A program made the translations under genes and the position numbers. DNA of 64,000 nt, taken from Paratinospora sagittata. Lineage: Eukaryota > Streptophyta > Magnoliopsida > Ranunculales > Menispermaceae. The number at the start of each line of letters is the position of its first letter. Positions within the stretch are counted from its first letter, which is position 1. Location: the NCBI GenBank assembly GCA_035771175.1, contig CM069613.1:4894001-4958000 (forward strand), in the 5' to 3' direction. Under the pieces are notes generated by a model, which saw only the letters and a list, made by a program, of their open reading frames with translations, ran no database searches and had not been told where the DNA came from. Below, piece after piece: positions 19,449 through 30,449 of this stretch.

Positions 19449-20157
19449 AAGGGTGGCGGTGAGCCCTGTTGAGATTTTTTATTTTTTTATTTCTTTAGTT
19501 TTTTTGGTTGGAATTCGACAAATGGAAGCCCAAGGCCAGAATTAATGCTTCAACTTTAGTCAATAACCTCATATACCAATCAACATGTTTAATTTTTCCC
19601 ATTCAATATATATACTTGGTTGAATTCTAAATGAATACAAACTTATGGTCTTTTGTGTAGTTCTTCAATCCAACTTAATCAGTTATGTATTTATTTCATC
19701 TTTGATTTGTTGCTTTATTTTATACAATATATTTATAACATTTAAAAAGTAAAATAGTTTGTAATTTTTTTTGTCTTGTATTTCTAGTCACAAACTAAAC
19801 ATTATAATATAAGCGATTTATTTAATTTATTGTTTTAAAAAATTTTGAAGAAAGAAAAGACAAATTAAATAAGCTCGTATAAGAAATGTATAATGATCAC
19901 AATAAATAAATAAAATTAGTATAAATTATTTTTGAAAATATAGATAAGAGTCAATGTTAAGAGGAGCTAAACCTGCAATGAAAATAGGAGTTTTTAGACA
20001 AATGCTAGTATATGATCCAATACAGAAAAGAGCCTTTAAGTACCCTTATATTTTTATCAACTTTTGCATCTGCCTAATACGATTCCAAAAAATATAAAAA
20101 TATTATTTTAATTATAGAGATTTTAGCTCTACGCCCAACTGTGTTTTTATAGTTATT

Positions 20158-20455
20158 GAATATACATGTGGTACGCAACACGATCTAATAATTATAATAG
20201 TGTAGTTATACATGTAGTTGCATTTTTAATAATATGAAAAATCTCTCAAAATTTATACACAATTCATTAAAAAACAGAAAGAAAAAAAAAAGATACCATT
20301 TATATAATTCATTGAATATACATGCGTTATATATTTTAATACATATGATAAATGATCTACTGATTATAATAGTGTAGTTATATACGTTGTTACATTTTTA
20401 AAAATATAAAAAAAAATCTCTCAAAATTTGTTTACATAGTTCACTAAATAAAAAA
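20158..20455. repeat. Diverged direct duplication
   Basis: The segments at about 20,158-20,285 and 20,318-20,455 share tatacatg, gattataatagtgtagttata and aaatctctcaaaattt in the same order, with substitutions and indels between. Confidence 0.7.
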
Positions 20456-21000
20456 GGAAAAGACAAGACACTATTTAATCCTACCTAATATCATTGGCTA
20501 AGATGTCGACGGTTCAATCTAGATCGGTTTAATGTTCTAACCTAAACTAAATCAAATATAATCGGTCTCAGTTCGGTTTAGTTTAATCGGTTTATTCTGA
20601 ATTACCAAACCAAACACAATCAGTTTGGTTCAATTTGAGTTGATCGGCTTGAAATTTTACATGTATATATATTAAATAAATTAAAATAATTAATTATATA
20701 TATAAGGTAGTTTTAACATTTTTAATGTATATTTAAAAAACTTGAAAACTATATTTACTATATAAAGATGATTATATAATTTTTTAATGAGAATGTTGAT
20801 ATCATAAAAGAATCATAGACATTAAAAATAAATATTAATAGTTTTAATTTTAGAATCGATACGATTTGATTTAAATCGATTTTTGAAGTCTCAAACCAAA
20901 ATTTGAACCAAAACTATTAATTTATATATTTTTTAAATTTAAATTAAATTAAATTTATTAAAAAATTAAATCAAATCAAATCAAACACATCAAGCAAATC

Positions 21001-21054
21001 GGTAACTGAAGCCTAAAGATCATACACGGTAACTGAAGCCTAAAGATCATACAG
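21001..21054. repeat. 27-bp tandem duplication
   Basis: The unit starting ggtaactgaagcctaaag occurs at 21001-21027 and 21028-21054, essentially unchanged. Confidence 0.9.
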
Positions 21055-21724
21055 AGTTGGGGTGGCATTCGCCATCTCTTGTTCTGATCAAAATCTTAAT
21101 TTTGATGATGGCCCATCATCTCATCTCATCTCATCTCATCTCGTATTATTCATACCCATAATAATAAGTCTCTATGCAATAAGAAATTTCCAAGAAAAAG
21201 CCACCCACCCGTGATCATGCAACAAGAAGCAGCCAACAAGCCTCAACCTCAACCCCTTTCTTCTTCTTTCAAACTCAATTGCTAGAAGAAGAAGAAGTCA
21301 CGCAGCTATTATTTTGTCGTGTTTTGAAATGGGTCTGCTCCGTACATCTCAGAAATGTAAAAAAAGAAAGATTAAAAAAGCTTTTTAATTATTTCTTAGT
21401 AATACATGAGTTGGAATTTTTTGTCCGTCCTTTGATAAGCTCAACAAGGCTAGCTAGTAGCTACTTCTAATTTTCTCCTTCACAATATATTCAACTGTTT
21501 TCCTCTCTTTTTTATTTATTTCTAAAAAATTTCTTTTTTATATGTTAATGTTCATGTTCTGATTGAACGGTTTTCTCATCTGAATCTATCTCCCTTGTCT
21601 CTGCCTCTAAAAAGAAAATATTGGGAGAAAAAAGATTTTTCTTTCTTTTCTTTTTTAATTAACTTTCTGAGAAGAAGGAGAAGAAGAAGAAGAAGAAGAA
21701 GAAGAAGATATAGGAAATTAGAGA

Positions 21725-24596
21725 ATGAATGATTCTGAGCCATTTGAGACAGGTTATTCTGAGTTTGTTGAAGTTGATCCAACTGGAAGATATGGAAGGG
21801 TACACATTACTCTGCAAATCTTTGTTTAACTTCTGGTTTTTTCCTTCCTTTTTTTTGTCTAAATTTTGGGTTCTAACTTCTTTTGTTTCAGTACAATGAA
21901 ATCCTTGGAAAGGGGGCTTCAAAGACTGTGTAAGATCTCTAAAACCAAATTTTCTTACATACCCTTTACAGATTTGTGTGAAATTTGAAATGGGTAGTTG
22001 GTATTTTTCCATTTTTTTTGGTGGATTTTTTTTAATCTTAAGTTTTATCTGTTTTTGGCAGTTACAGAGCCTTTGATGAGTATGAAGGGATTGAAGTTGC
22101 TTGGAACCAAGTCAAGCTTTATGATTTCCTGCAAAGCCCTGAAGATCTTGAGAGGCTTTACTGTGAAATCCATCTTCTCAAGACCTTAAAGCACAAGAAC
22201 ATCATGAAGTTTTACACTTCTTGGGTTGATACTGCCAACAGAAACATCAATTTTGTCACTGAGATGTTCACCTCTGGAACACTAAGACAGTAAGCTACTT
22301 TCTTCTTAATTTTTTGTGGGTTTTTTGATTTTCTGATTTTCTGATTTTGGGTTTCTTTTTCTTCTCAAATCTGTTGTTTAGGTATAGGCAGAAGCACAAG
22401 AGGGTTAATATTAGAGCAGTGAAGCATTGGTGTAGACAGATCTTGAAAGGGCTTCTTTATCTTCATAGCCATGACCCTCCTGTGATCCACAGAGATCTCA
22501 AGTGTGACAACATCTTCATTAATGGAAACCAAGGAGTGGTTAAAATTGGAGACCTTGGTCTTGCAGCTATCCTTAGAAAATCCCATGCTGCCCACTGTGT
22601 TGGTAAGCTAAAAGTTATTTCTTCTTGATTCCTCTTTAAATTAGTTTATGATGTAAGAAGCACACACTAAGCAACTTTGCCATAATAACAAGAAACAAAT
22701 CTGATCTTGCATCTCTTTTTTGTGATTTTGTTCTACTTTTTGTGATTTTGTTCTAAGGAAGCTGGTTTGTGTATAATTTGTTTTGGGTCATTTCAATTTT
22801 CTCAGGAACACCAGAGTTCATGGCACCAGAAGTATATGAAGAGGAGTATAATGAGCTAGTTGACATTTATTCTTTTGGAATGTGCATCTTGGAAATGGTC
22901 ACTTTTGAATATCCTTACAGTGAATGCACCCATCCTGCTCAGATCTACAAGAAAGTGATCTCTGTAAGAATTTTCCCAATGTTGCAATGTTAATCATACT
23001 GGTTGAAAGTTCTGGGTCTATCTCATTTTTTATGAGTTATATACGTTCTTTCTTATAGGGTAGAAAACCAGATGCTCTATACAAAGTAAAGGATCCTGAA
23101 GTGAGGCAATTCGTGGAAAAATGCTTGGCTACGGTGTCTCGGAGGCTCCCGGCAAGAGAGCTTTTGAAAGACCCTTTTCTCCAAATTGATGGTTGTAGCG
23201 CCTCCAATTTGAGGCAAATTGAGTATTTGGGAGAATTTGATGAGATGGGCCCTTACCTTAGGCAACCACTCTTTGAACTTCACCATAGTAATGGGTCCTT
23301 GATCAATGGATACTGCAATGATGCTTCCTTGATCAATGGATACTGCAATGATCTTGAACTCGAAAATGGCTGGGGGTACCATCCTGTTGAGATTGAACCA
23401 AATGGAATTGAGCTCTTCACTTACCATGAGGACGAGCATCCGCAACATTTGGACATTTCAATCAAGGGAAGGAGAAGAGAAGATGATGGCATCTTTTTAA
23501 GGCTCAGAATTGCTGATAAAGAAGGTTAGAAATTTAGGTAGTTTATTCTTCCTATATATGAGTTAATGTTATGGTTATAAATGGAAATGAGTTCAAATTC
23601 AATGGTACATTCCACTTTGCAGGTCGAATCCGAAACATATACTTCCCTTTTGACATAGAGACCGATACCGCATTGATCGTTGCGACTGAAATGGTTGCCG
23701 AGCTGGATATTACTGATCAAGATGTGACTAAGATTGCAGATATGATTGATGGCGAGATTGCTTCCTTAGTACCCGAATGGAAGCCAGGACCGGGCATAGA
23801 GGAAACCCCCCGGATTGCTAGTGCAAGTTTCTGTCAAAATTGTGCATCAAACCGCACCTCCAGTGGTTCTTTAATGGATTATCTCTCTTCGAGCAACCAT
23901 GGTGCAAATAACCTACAAGGTCTTCGGTGCTCAAAGCACGGATGTGGAGCTATGCACGGCCGGTTCACTTATGAAGTAGAGGGGTCAGATCAGCATTGTA
24001 TGGCCAATGGAGCAAACACCGATGTCTGGGCCCATCACGGCGGCCCTGAAGTAAGCTCACAAGAATCAGGAGAGACCTATTCTGATAAGGAACATGGGCA
24101 ATTTGATCAACAAAATTCTCGCAAAAACGAAACTATGATTGGTGAGAACAATACTGAAATGCCCAGTTGCAATGAAACCGACACGAGAAATTCCACACAC
24201 CGACCCCAAGGTTGCCCACCGACTTGTGCTTTCTCAGATGATTATGAGAAGAAAATGGTTCAGGAATTGAGATGGCTTAGGGCCAAGTGTCAAATGGAAC
24301 AAAGGGAACTGAAGAACAGACAATTGGAAGGAAAATCAAGGGAAAACGCAGCAGAAAGTCCTGTTTTGTGTTCTTTGGTCTCAAGTCCAGTTGCAGAAAA
24401 TAATGAACTTCTTTCGAAATCCTTCACCAACAGTTGCTTTCATAAAGAAACTCTGAAGGCCCGGCTTAGTGAATCGATGACTCCGGCCTTAAGCCCTGAC
24501 CGGTTCTTCACTGCCAAGAGTTTCTATTCTGGGGCTGTCATGCCAAATTCTCTTCACAGAGCAACATCTCTTCCAGTTGATGCTGTTGATGTCTGA
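21725..24596 (+). CDS. WNK: WNK (with-no-lysine) serine/threonine kinase, seven exons, 719 aa
   Basis: Exons are 21725-21799, 21892-21929, 22062-22289, 22382-22602, 22806-22963, 23059-23524 and 23623-24596. All introns are GT..AG and the frames join to 720 codons. The product has the plant WNK signature: a lysine in the glycine loop (GKGASKTV), an Asn where other kinases have the subdomain II lysine (EVAWNQVK), then HRDLKCDN at about residue 150, DLGLAA, and GTPEFMAPE in the activation segment. Residues about 375-440 ([27 protein letters not shown] and on) form an OSR1-C/PF2-like domain. The tail is Ser-rich with a short charged helix (ELRWLRAKC). The length and this domain make it WNK1-like rather than the short WNK11 type, but the exact paralogue is inferred. 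An in-frame 10-residue repeat ([10 protein letters not shown]) sits in exon 6. Confidence 0.95.
23295..23354 (+). repeat. 30-bp in-frame tandem duplication in the WNK coding sequence
   Basis: The 30-bp unit containing ccttgatcaatggatactgc is present twice in a row. It adds ten residues ([10 protein letters not shown]) between the kinase domain and the OSR1-C-like domain without disturbing the frame. Confidence 0.9.
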
Positions 24597-26161
24597 ATCT
24601 GTTTTATTAAGTCATTATATACTCTTTAACCATTCCAAATATAAACACACAAGCTGCAATTTTGTTTGAGCCCCAAAAGTGAAGATATTTCCTGTCAAAA
24701 TTGATGGGGAAAGCAGCAGAATTGAAGAATGTGAAGGATCATTTCCCGACCCAGTCATGAGCAGAGATGTAAATCTACAACTTGAATAAATATATATAGT
24801 TAACAGGCATCAGTTGTATGAATTGAGTTTTTATTTTTATTTTTTTTATGTATATTATTCACATACCATAAGTTATCGTATTAAAGCAGGCCAAGGCCAA
24901 CTTAGAGTTGGGGGATATCTTTTTTTTTTTTAAAACCCTTTCTATTTAATGCTTCTTCTGTTGAAGTGAATTATTGGATATGTCAGTTATGGTTGGCCAA
25001 TAGAAGGGTATCTTCATTATTGACTAAAGGGCCAGAGAAAATGCTGTCTTTCCGTAAAAGTGTCCTTGTATTGACAGTTGCAGGGTGACTTTGAAACACC
25101 CATTTATTACTACTAGTCCAAAATGGCTCAACCATGACAGCCATCCAACTGGTCAATTTTAACTGTTGCCAATTGAATTCTGGTGCTGGGATCATGAGGG
25201 CTGAAAGGGTGACTGGGGAATTTTGGATATGGGTAATAAGCATAAGAGAGGAATCAGAGGATGCCAGAAAGTGTCTGTACTAACATAATGTGAAAAAAAT
25301 GTTTTTACAAATTTATATTAATGTAGTATAATATGAGTGAAGGGTATTTTTTATTTATTTATTTTATAATATATTAATATGATATATTATCACATTAATT
25401 TAGATATAGATTTAAATATAATTTTAGATCACTTTAATACTCTTTTAATAAAAATATTTAAACAGTTGACGGTTGACAATAAAAGTCTTTCAAAATGTTC
25501 TTCTTCAATTTTTTTAAAATTTACATTAATATATTTCTTTTTTTCACCATGTCTCTTGTATTTTAAGCATTTTTTTTATATTTAAATATAAATACGTCTT
25601 GTTTTACATTTACAACTTCTACCCTTTATTTGTGTGTATCTTCCTTTTTTATATTATTGATTATATGAAATAACTTTATACTTTTACTTAAATAAATATA
25701 CATATTCTTTTGTTGCAAATATTTATTTTATTTCAATCAACAAATATAAGAAATCATGTACAATTTATGCGTTCAAATTATTAGTATATATATAAAATAT
25801 GTATGTGTGTATATATATATAATTATGTGACTGCATTTGAGGTCACCATGCAAAATCAGTTAAAAAGTTTGATAGCAATGAGCACAATAAAAAGGAAGGT
25901 TGAGTTGGGGATTGAGTGGTGCATGGAGGCTGATAGAGTAGGCTTTATCTATCTCTTTTCTTTTTCATAGTTTTCATGTCAAACATTAATTATGTGATGA
26001 TGATGATGATAACATCTTACTTTTTCAGCATTTTCATCTGTTTGTTTATCCTCTCAGTAGTCACAACTGCTTGTGACAAGTAAAATAAAAGGAGAAAACA
26101 AAAAAGATAAATAAATAAATAAAAGTGGAATACAATCACACGTAAGCACGGACAGATAGAT
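24597..26161. other. WNK 3' region and intergenic DNA
   Basis: The first ~250 bp is probably the WNK 3' untranslated region, with an aataaa at about 24,785. A less AT-rich island at about 24,975-25,262 has an 86-codon minus-strand frame that I do not recognise and do not call a gene. The remainder to the copia LTR is AT-rich without coding signal. Confidence 0.5.
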
Positions 26162-26166
26162 GATAA

Positions 26167-26499
26167 TGTTAAGTATAATGTAGGGTGTGTAGCTCAGTCA
26201 CTTTGTAGGCACGAATACTTTTTATTTATTTTATTAGTTTTTTTTACTGCATTGATTTTTAGACTAAGTAGGAAACCGTCCTAGTCTGAATTGAAAATTA
26301 AGTTTAAAGCTCTTTATATATACCTAATATTAAAGATTGAGAGGTAAGAGTGAAATTAGAAAGATATTGTGAGTATTGTACTAGATTCTTTCAGATTAGT
26401 AAAATTTTCATCTCTCGTTATCGTAGGCGAATCTGTGTGCGTTCTTCTTGTTGCTTTGATTTGTACATATTTATATATTTGTTTGCGTGAATCTTAATA
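26167..26499 (+). repeat. 5' LTR of the copia element
   Basis: 333 bp, ending cttaata. A TATA-like ctttatatatacc at about 26,310 corresponds to ctctttatataccc in the other LTR. Confidence 0.85.
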
Positions 26500-26501
26500 A
26501 A

Positions 26502-26513
26502 TTGATATCAGAG
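26502..26513 (+). other. Copia primer binding site
   Basis: The sequence ttgatatcagag lies 2 nt after the LTR. It differs by one transition from the common plant tggtatcagag site complementary to initiator tRNA-Met. Confidence 0.7.
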
Positions 26514-26543
26514 TGAAGTTCTTTGTAAAGTTCAAACGCGTGG

Positions 26544-27336
26544 TGTTGGTGCAAGATTTAACCAACACCAGTAAACGATGAGATGAAAGGAGAATGTTGA
26601 TTTGAAACTCGTCGGAGTGTTGGAGAAATCACCGGAGGTTAGTTATCTGAAAGAGGGGAAACAAGAGAGAATAGGCTATTGTGAGGAACACCGGTGTGGT
26701 GTCAGCCAAAGACCCTCCGATGCCTAAGTTAGTTCAGAACTGCGTAATACTGAACTCAGTCGAAAATGGCTTACCTCCCCCTTAGGGGTTGTGGTCTTTT
26801 TATAGAGAGGGCTTGAGGTCTTTGGCCTTGTAGTAGTGTCGTTATAGAATCAGGAGTCCAACTCTTGCTGGAGAGTCTGTTTGATTCTTGGTAGGATCTG
26901 GTATGATCCATATAGGATTAAGATGACTTATCGGCCTTTTAGTCGAACTAGTTGAGTGTCTAGCCTTATTAAAGTCGGATTAGGAATAAATCTCGAACTT
27001 GTTGCAATGGATCAAGCCCTATCCCTTTCTGTTCGGGAATTTCGTCATCATCCGTTCCGGAGTCGGAGATCTCTACAGGTCGGTATGTCGATCTGTAGTC
27101 TCTCATTCTGGCTACTTGATACTGAAGATACGGTCTGTAACAATATCGGTATATGGTGGTCGATAACCATTGGTACGATATGCCGACCTGACTTTGTAGG
27201 CCTATTGTTGCTGACCTATCATCCGTTGTGACTGTGACATTCACCTGGTCGGTAGGACCAACCATGTGCTATGGCTATGTGCCCGATTGGGCCGGTCCTA
27301 ATCGATGTTCCGAATAGCTCGGTATATGCTCCAACA
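26544..27336 (-). repeat. 3' LTR of the gypsy element (left copy)
   Basis: 793 bp. By eye it is close to the right copy over its whole length, with scattered substitutions. Confidence 0.9.
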
Positions 27337-27352
27337 GTTACCCCCCAAGGTT
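27337..27352 (-). other. Polypurine tract of the gypsy element
   Basis: On the minus strand, ccttggggggtaac lies directly before the 3' LTR, the expected place for plus-strand priming. Confidence 0.6.
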
Positions 27353-27547
27353 TGAGGAAGACGAATTGCTTGGAGGTTAGATGAAACGCCAAATACCAAG
27401 CCATTTAATGCTTGTGAAAGTTGTGCTACGAAAACTGTGCGGAAGTGCGTCGCCTGACAGTCCGGTAGCCATTGCACGTCCTTTGACTATGGGCGGTTGA
27501 TTTTACCTCGAGATTCGTGGTCATCATTACACCTTACAGGTCGTTTG

Positions 27548-27560
27548 CCTATAAATAGAA
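27548..27560 (+). promoter_or_regulatory. TATA box of the antisense gene in the gypsy element
   Basis: The sequence gcctataaataga lies about 170 bp before the ATG at 27724 and in the same orientation. A pyrimidine-rich leader follows. This is a plausible independent promoter facing against the element. Confidence 0.55.
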
Positions 27561-27723
27561 AACTGGTCATTTGCTCTTCATTCATCAACTGTGCTCTGAC
27601 AGATCGATAATCGCTTGCTCGACTATTTTGGTCTTCCATTCTTGCGCGGTAACTCTTTACTCTGAGCTTTTTCCTTTGTCTTTTTGCTAGGTAGTTTGTA
27701 AGTACAGTCCTTAGGTTTTTTAG

Positions 27724-28510
27724 ATGGCTTTTTCTAGCGTAGATCCCCCCATCGACCAGAGAGCTTCTTCTTCATCCTCTATGAAAGTCTCCTACGAGGA
27801 CCTCTTCCCCGAAGGTGAAGAGGAAGTTAGGGTTAACCCTCAGGTCGGAGGGAGTGTCATAGTTTTATCCTCTTCCAAGGACTTCGAGAATACCGAGGAG
27901 GATGAAGAGGTGCTTGACATTGCATCCATGTTAGTCGATAGGTCCTAGAATAGGCTCGATACAACCGAGCTTAGTACATTGGGTTGGATATACGTATCCC
28001 CTAAGCCCAAAGACGTCGGGGTAGGTGATATTTTTACTCGGTAGATCGTGTTCCTTCCAAAATAAAGGAACACCACCCTGCTCAGTTGAGGAAGGAGATC
28101 GATATACCGAATCGCATAGGGTTAAGGGCACCTGCTCCTGGGGACCGAGCTAGCCACCCTAAGAAAAAAGAGGTTGCTCTGTACACCAACCTCTTTGATG
28201 ATGGATTGACCCTACCTCTCCAGATACTCATATGTCGCTTGCTCAGCCATATCAAGGTTGCCCCTGCTTAGCTCAATCCTAATGTGTGGAGGGTCATTTT
28301 AAGCTGCCTTGTGCTCTGAAAGGAGAAAAAGTGGCCAGAATTTGATTTTCAAGACTTTGTCCTCGTATACCGATTAAAGTCTCACCCGAGATGTAGCGGG
28401 TGGTATTATGCATCGGCTCATCAAGGTGCCGAGGAAGGCCAACCCCTGATCACCAAGAACCCCACTTCCAATAAATCATGGAAAGACAAGTGGGTGTTTT
28501 TGTCCGGATG
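27724..28510 (+). pseudogene. Antisense accessory gene of the gypsy element (Transposase_28-like)
   Basis: The first frame (27724-27948, 74 aa) begins MAFSSVDPP, is Ser-rich, then acidic, and ends at a TAG. Protein-like sequence resumes in other frames: TNLFDDGLTLPLQILICRLLSHIKVAPA, then a segment with LNPNVWR, FQDFVLVYRL, GWYYAS and WKDKWVF. This pattern resembles the plant-specific protein annotated as putative gypsy-type transposon (Pfam Transposase_28), encoded on the opposite strand of Tat elements. Stops and frame changes show decay. It ends abruptly at the RNase H remnant, at about 28,500. Confidence 0.65.
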
Positions 28511-29954
28511 TTTCCGGCCTCAGGAGCACCTGCCTCAGCGGGTGCTTGGTGAGAATGACTATGGTGTGGGCCTGGAAGTAGGGTCTCAACTTTCGAGCTG
28601 AAGTGATAAGTGCTAGTGCCAACTTCTCAATCTCAAGATATCTCGTCTCTGTGTCCAGCAAAGATTTGTTGGTGTAGTAGACCGCCTTTTGGCTTCCTAG
28701 CTCTTCTTTGACCATAGCAAAACTAACAACTACTTTCGAAACTGCTAGGTATAGGAAAATTGTTCTTAGTGAGGGGTTTTGAAAGCAAAAGAGCTTGACC
28801 TAGGTAAGCCCTTAACTCCTAAAAGGCCTTCTCACATTCTGGGGTCCACTCTACTGCCTTCTTCTTGATCAGCTTGAAGAACTGAAGGCATCTGTCTGTG
28901 GACTTGGAGATGAACCTGCTCAGTGCGACTACACATCCAGTGAGCCTCTGGACTTCCTTCACGGTGCAGGGTGACCGCATGTCGACCAGAGCCTGGATCT
29001 TATCGAGGTTGGCTTCGATTCCCCTCTTATTAATGAGGAATCCCAGAAATTTACCAGAGCTCACTCCAAATGTGCACTTTGTCGGGTTGAGCTTCATGTA
29101 ATACTTTCTCAATATCGTAAATACTTCAGACATGTCGGTAGGATGAGCTGTCGATTCCACACATTTGACCAACATGTCGTCGACATAAACTTCCATATTT
29201 ACTCCATTTTTCTCCGTGAACATGTTGTTGACCAGCCTCTGATAAGTAGCCATGACATTTTTCAGGCCAAAAGGCATCTCCTTGTAGCAATACAGACCTC
29301 GGTCTGTAATGAAAGTTGCCTTCTCTTCATCTCTGCGGCTGAGCACAATCTGGTTGTACCCTAGATATACGTCCATAAAGCTCAGTAGCTCGTGACTTGC
29401 GGTTGCATCCACCAGTTGGTCAATGCGAGGCAGCAAGAAGCTTTTAGGCAGACTTTGTTTAGATCGGTGAAGTCGGCGCATGTTCTCCACTTTCCATTAG
29501 ATTTCTTGACCATTATTACGTTGGCTAGCCAATCCGAGTATAACACTTCTCTGATGAAGCCTATAGTCAATAACTTGTCTACCTCTTCTCGTAGACCTTG
29601 AGCTCGGTCGGAACTGAGAGCCCTTCTCTTTTGTCGGACCGGTCTGGCTTTCAGATCGATATTCAGCCGGTACACCATCACACTGGTCGGTATGCGAGGC
29701 ATGTCTTCATGAGACCAGACAAAAATATTTATGTGCTCATGTAGGATACCGACCAGTTGATTAGTGAGGGTGGGGCTCATTCCCGTACCGATCTTGACCG
29801 TCCTTGCTAGATCTTCTTCGATCTGCGCCGCAACCCATTCATCCTGGGGTTCGAACCCTAACACTTCTTCCCTCGGGTCGAGGTCGGTACTGGTTGGATA
29901 CTCTAGAAGCATTAATTGCTCCTCTGTGGACTTGATACTCTCATCATGTTCCAT
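28476..29954 (-). pseudogene. Gypsy RT-RNase H remnant, integrase deleted
   Basis: Minus-strand frame 29954-29382 holds the protease-RT linker and RT start (VIMVKKSNGKWRTCADFTDLNK). It then shifts near 29,455 into 29490-28819, with the MPFGLKNVMATYQRLVN block and catalytic YVDDMLVK. The RNase H fragment (28715-28476) keeps LDTETRYLEIEKLALAL and HPLRQVL, then runs straight into the antisense gene at about 28,500. The roughly 1.5 kb or more that should encode the rest of RNase H and integrase is absent. Confidence 0.85.
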
Positions 29955-30023
29955 TTTCTTCTTTACAACCGTGACACAGCAGTCTCAGGACTCTTTTTGG
30001 CTGCCTCTTACCACTCCAATGCC

Positions 30024-30449
30024 TCACTCTGCTGGGAATTTTAGAGCCAGATGATAGGTCGATACAACCGCCCTCAGGTTATTAAGCAGTGATCGGCCTG
30101 TTATGGTGTTGTAGACGGTGGGGCACTTTACCACCAAAAAACTGGTCATGACCGTGACTTTGTGCTCTAAGTCACCGGCTGTTATTGGTAGGGTTATCCA
30201 TCCCTCTGGCATGATGTTGTTTCTAGTGAAGCCGATCAGAGGGACATTTATCGGGCTCAGTTGATCCTTGGTCAGTCCTAGCTTTTCGAACGCCAACCAG
30301 TAGAGAATGTCTGTCGAGCTACCGTTGTCTACCAGCATTCGACGGATGTTGTAGTTGGCCACGGTCATTGTGACCACTAAAGCGTCGGCGTGTGGACGAA
30401 GTATGTCTTGGGCTTCCTCCTCGGTGAAGGTAATCGCAAAATTGACCAC
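30024..30449 (-). pseudogene. Gypsy aspartic protease remnant
   Basis: The frame encodes MLVDNGSSTDILYW, the plant gypsy protease active-site context. The catalytic triplet reads DNG rather than D(S/T/G)G. A hydrophobic strand near AVVSTYHLALKFPAE follows, as is usual before RT. Confidence 0.75.

Larger units (their letters stand above)
19449..21724. other. Intergenic DNA upstream of the WNK gene
   Basis: No separate gene is seen. The stretch contains a diverged ~140-bp duplication (20,158-20,285 and 20,318-20,455), a repeat-like block rich in cggttt/aaaccga at 20,500-21,000, an exact 27-bp tandem duplication at 21,001-21,054, and a (tcatc)n run at about 21,116-21,142. The last 450 bp includes a (gaa)n tract (21,676-21,709) immediately before the WNK start codon and is likely promoter and 5' leader. 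Confidence 0.55.
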
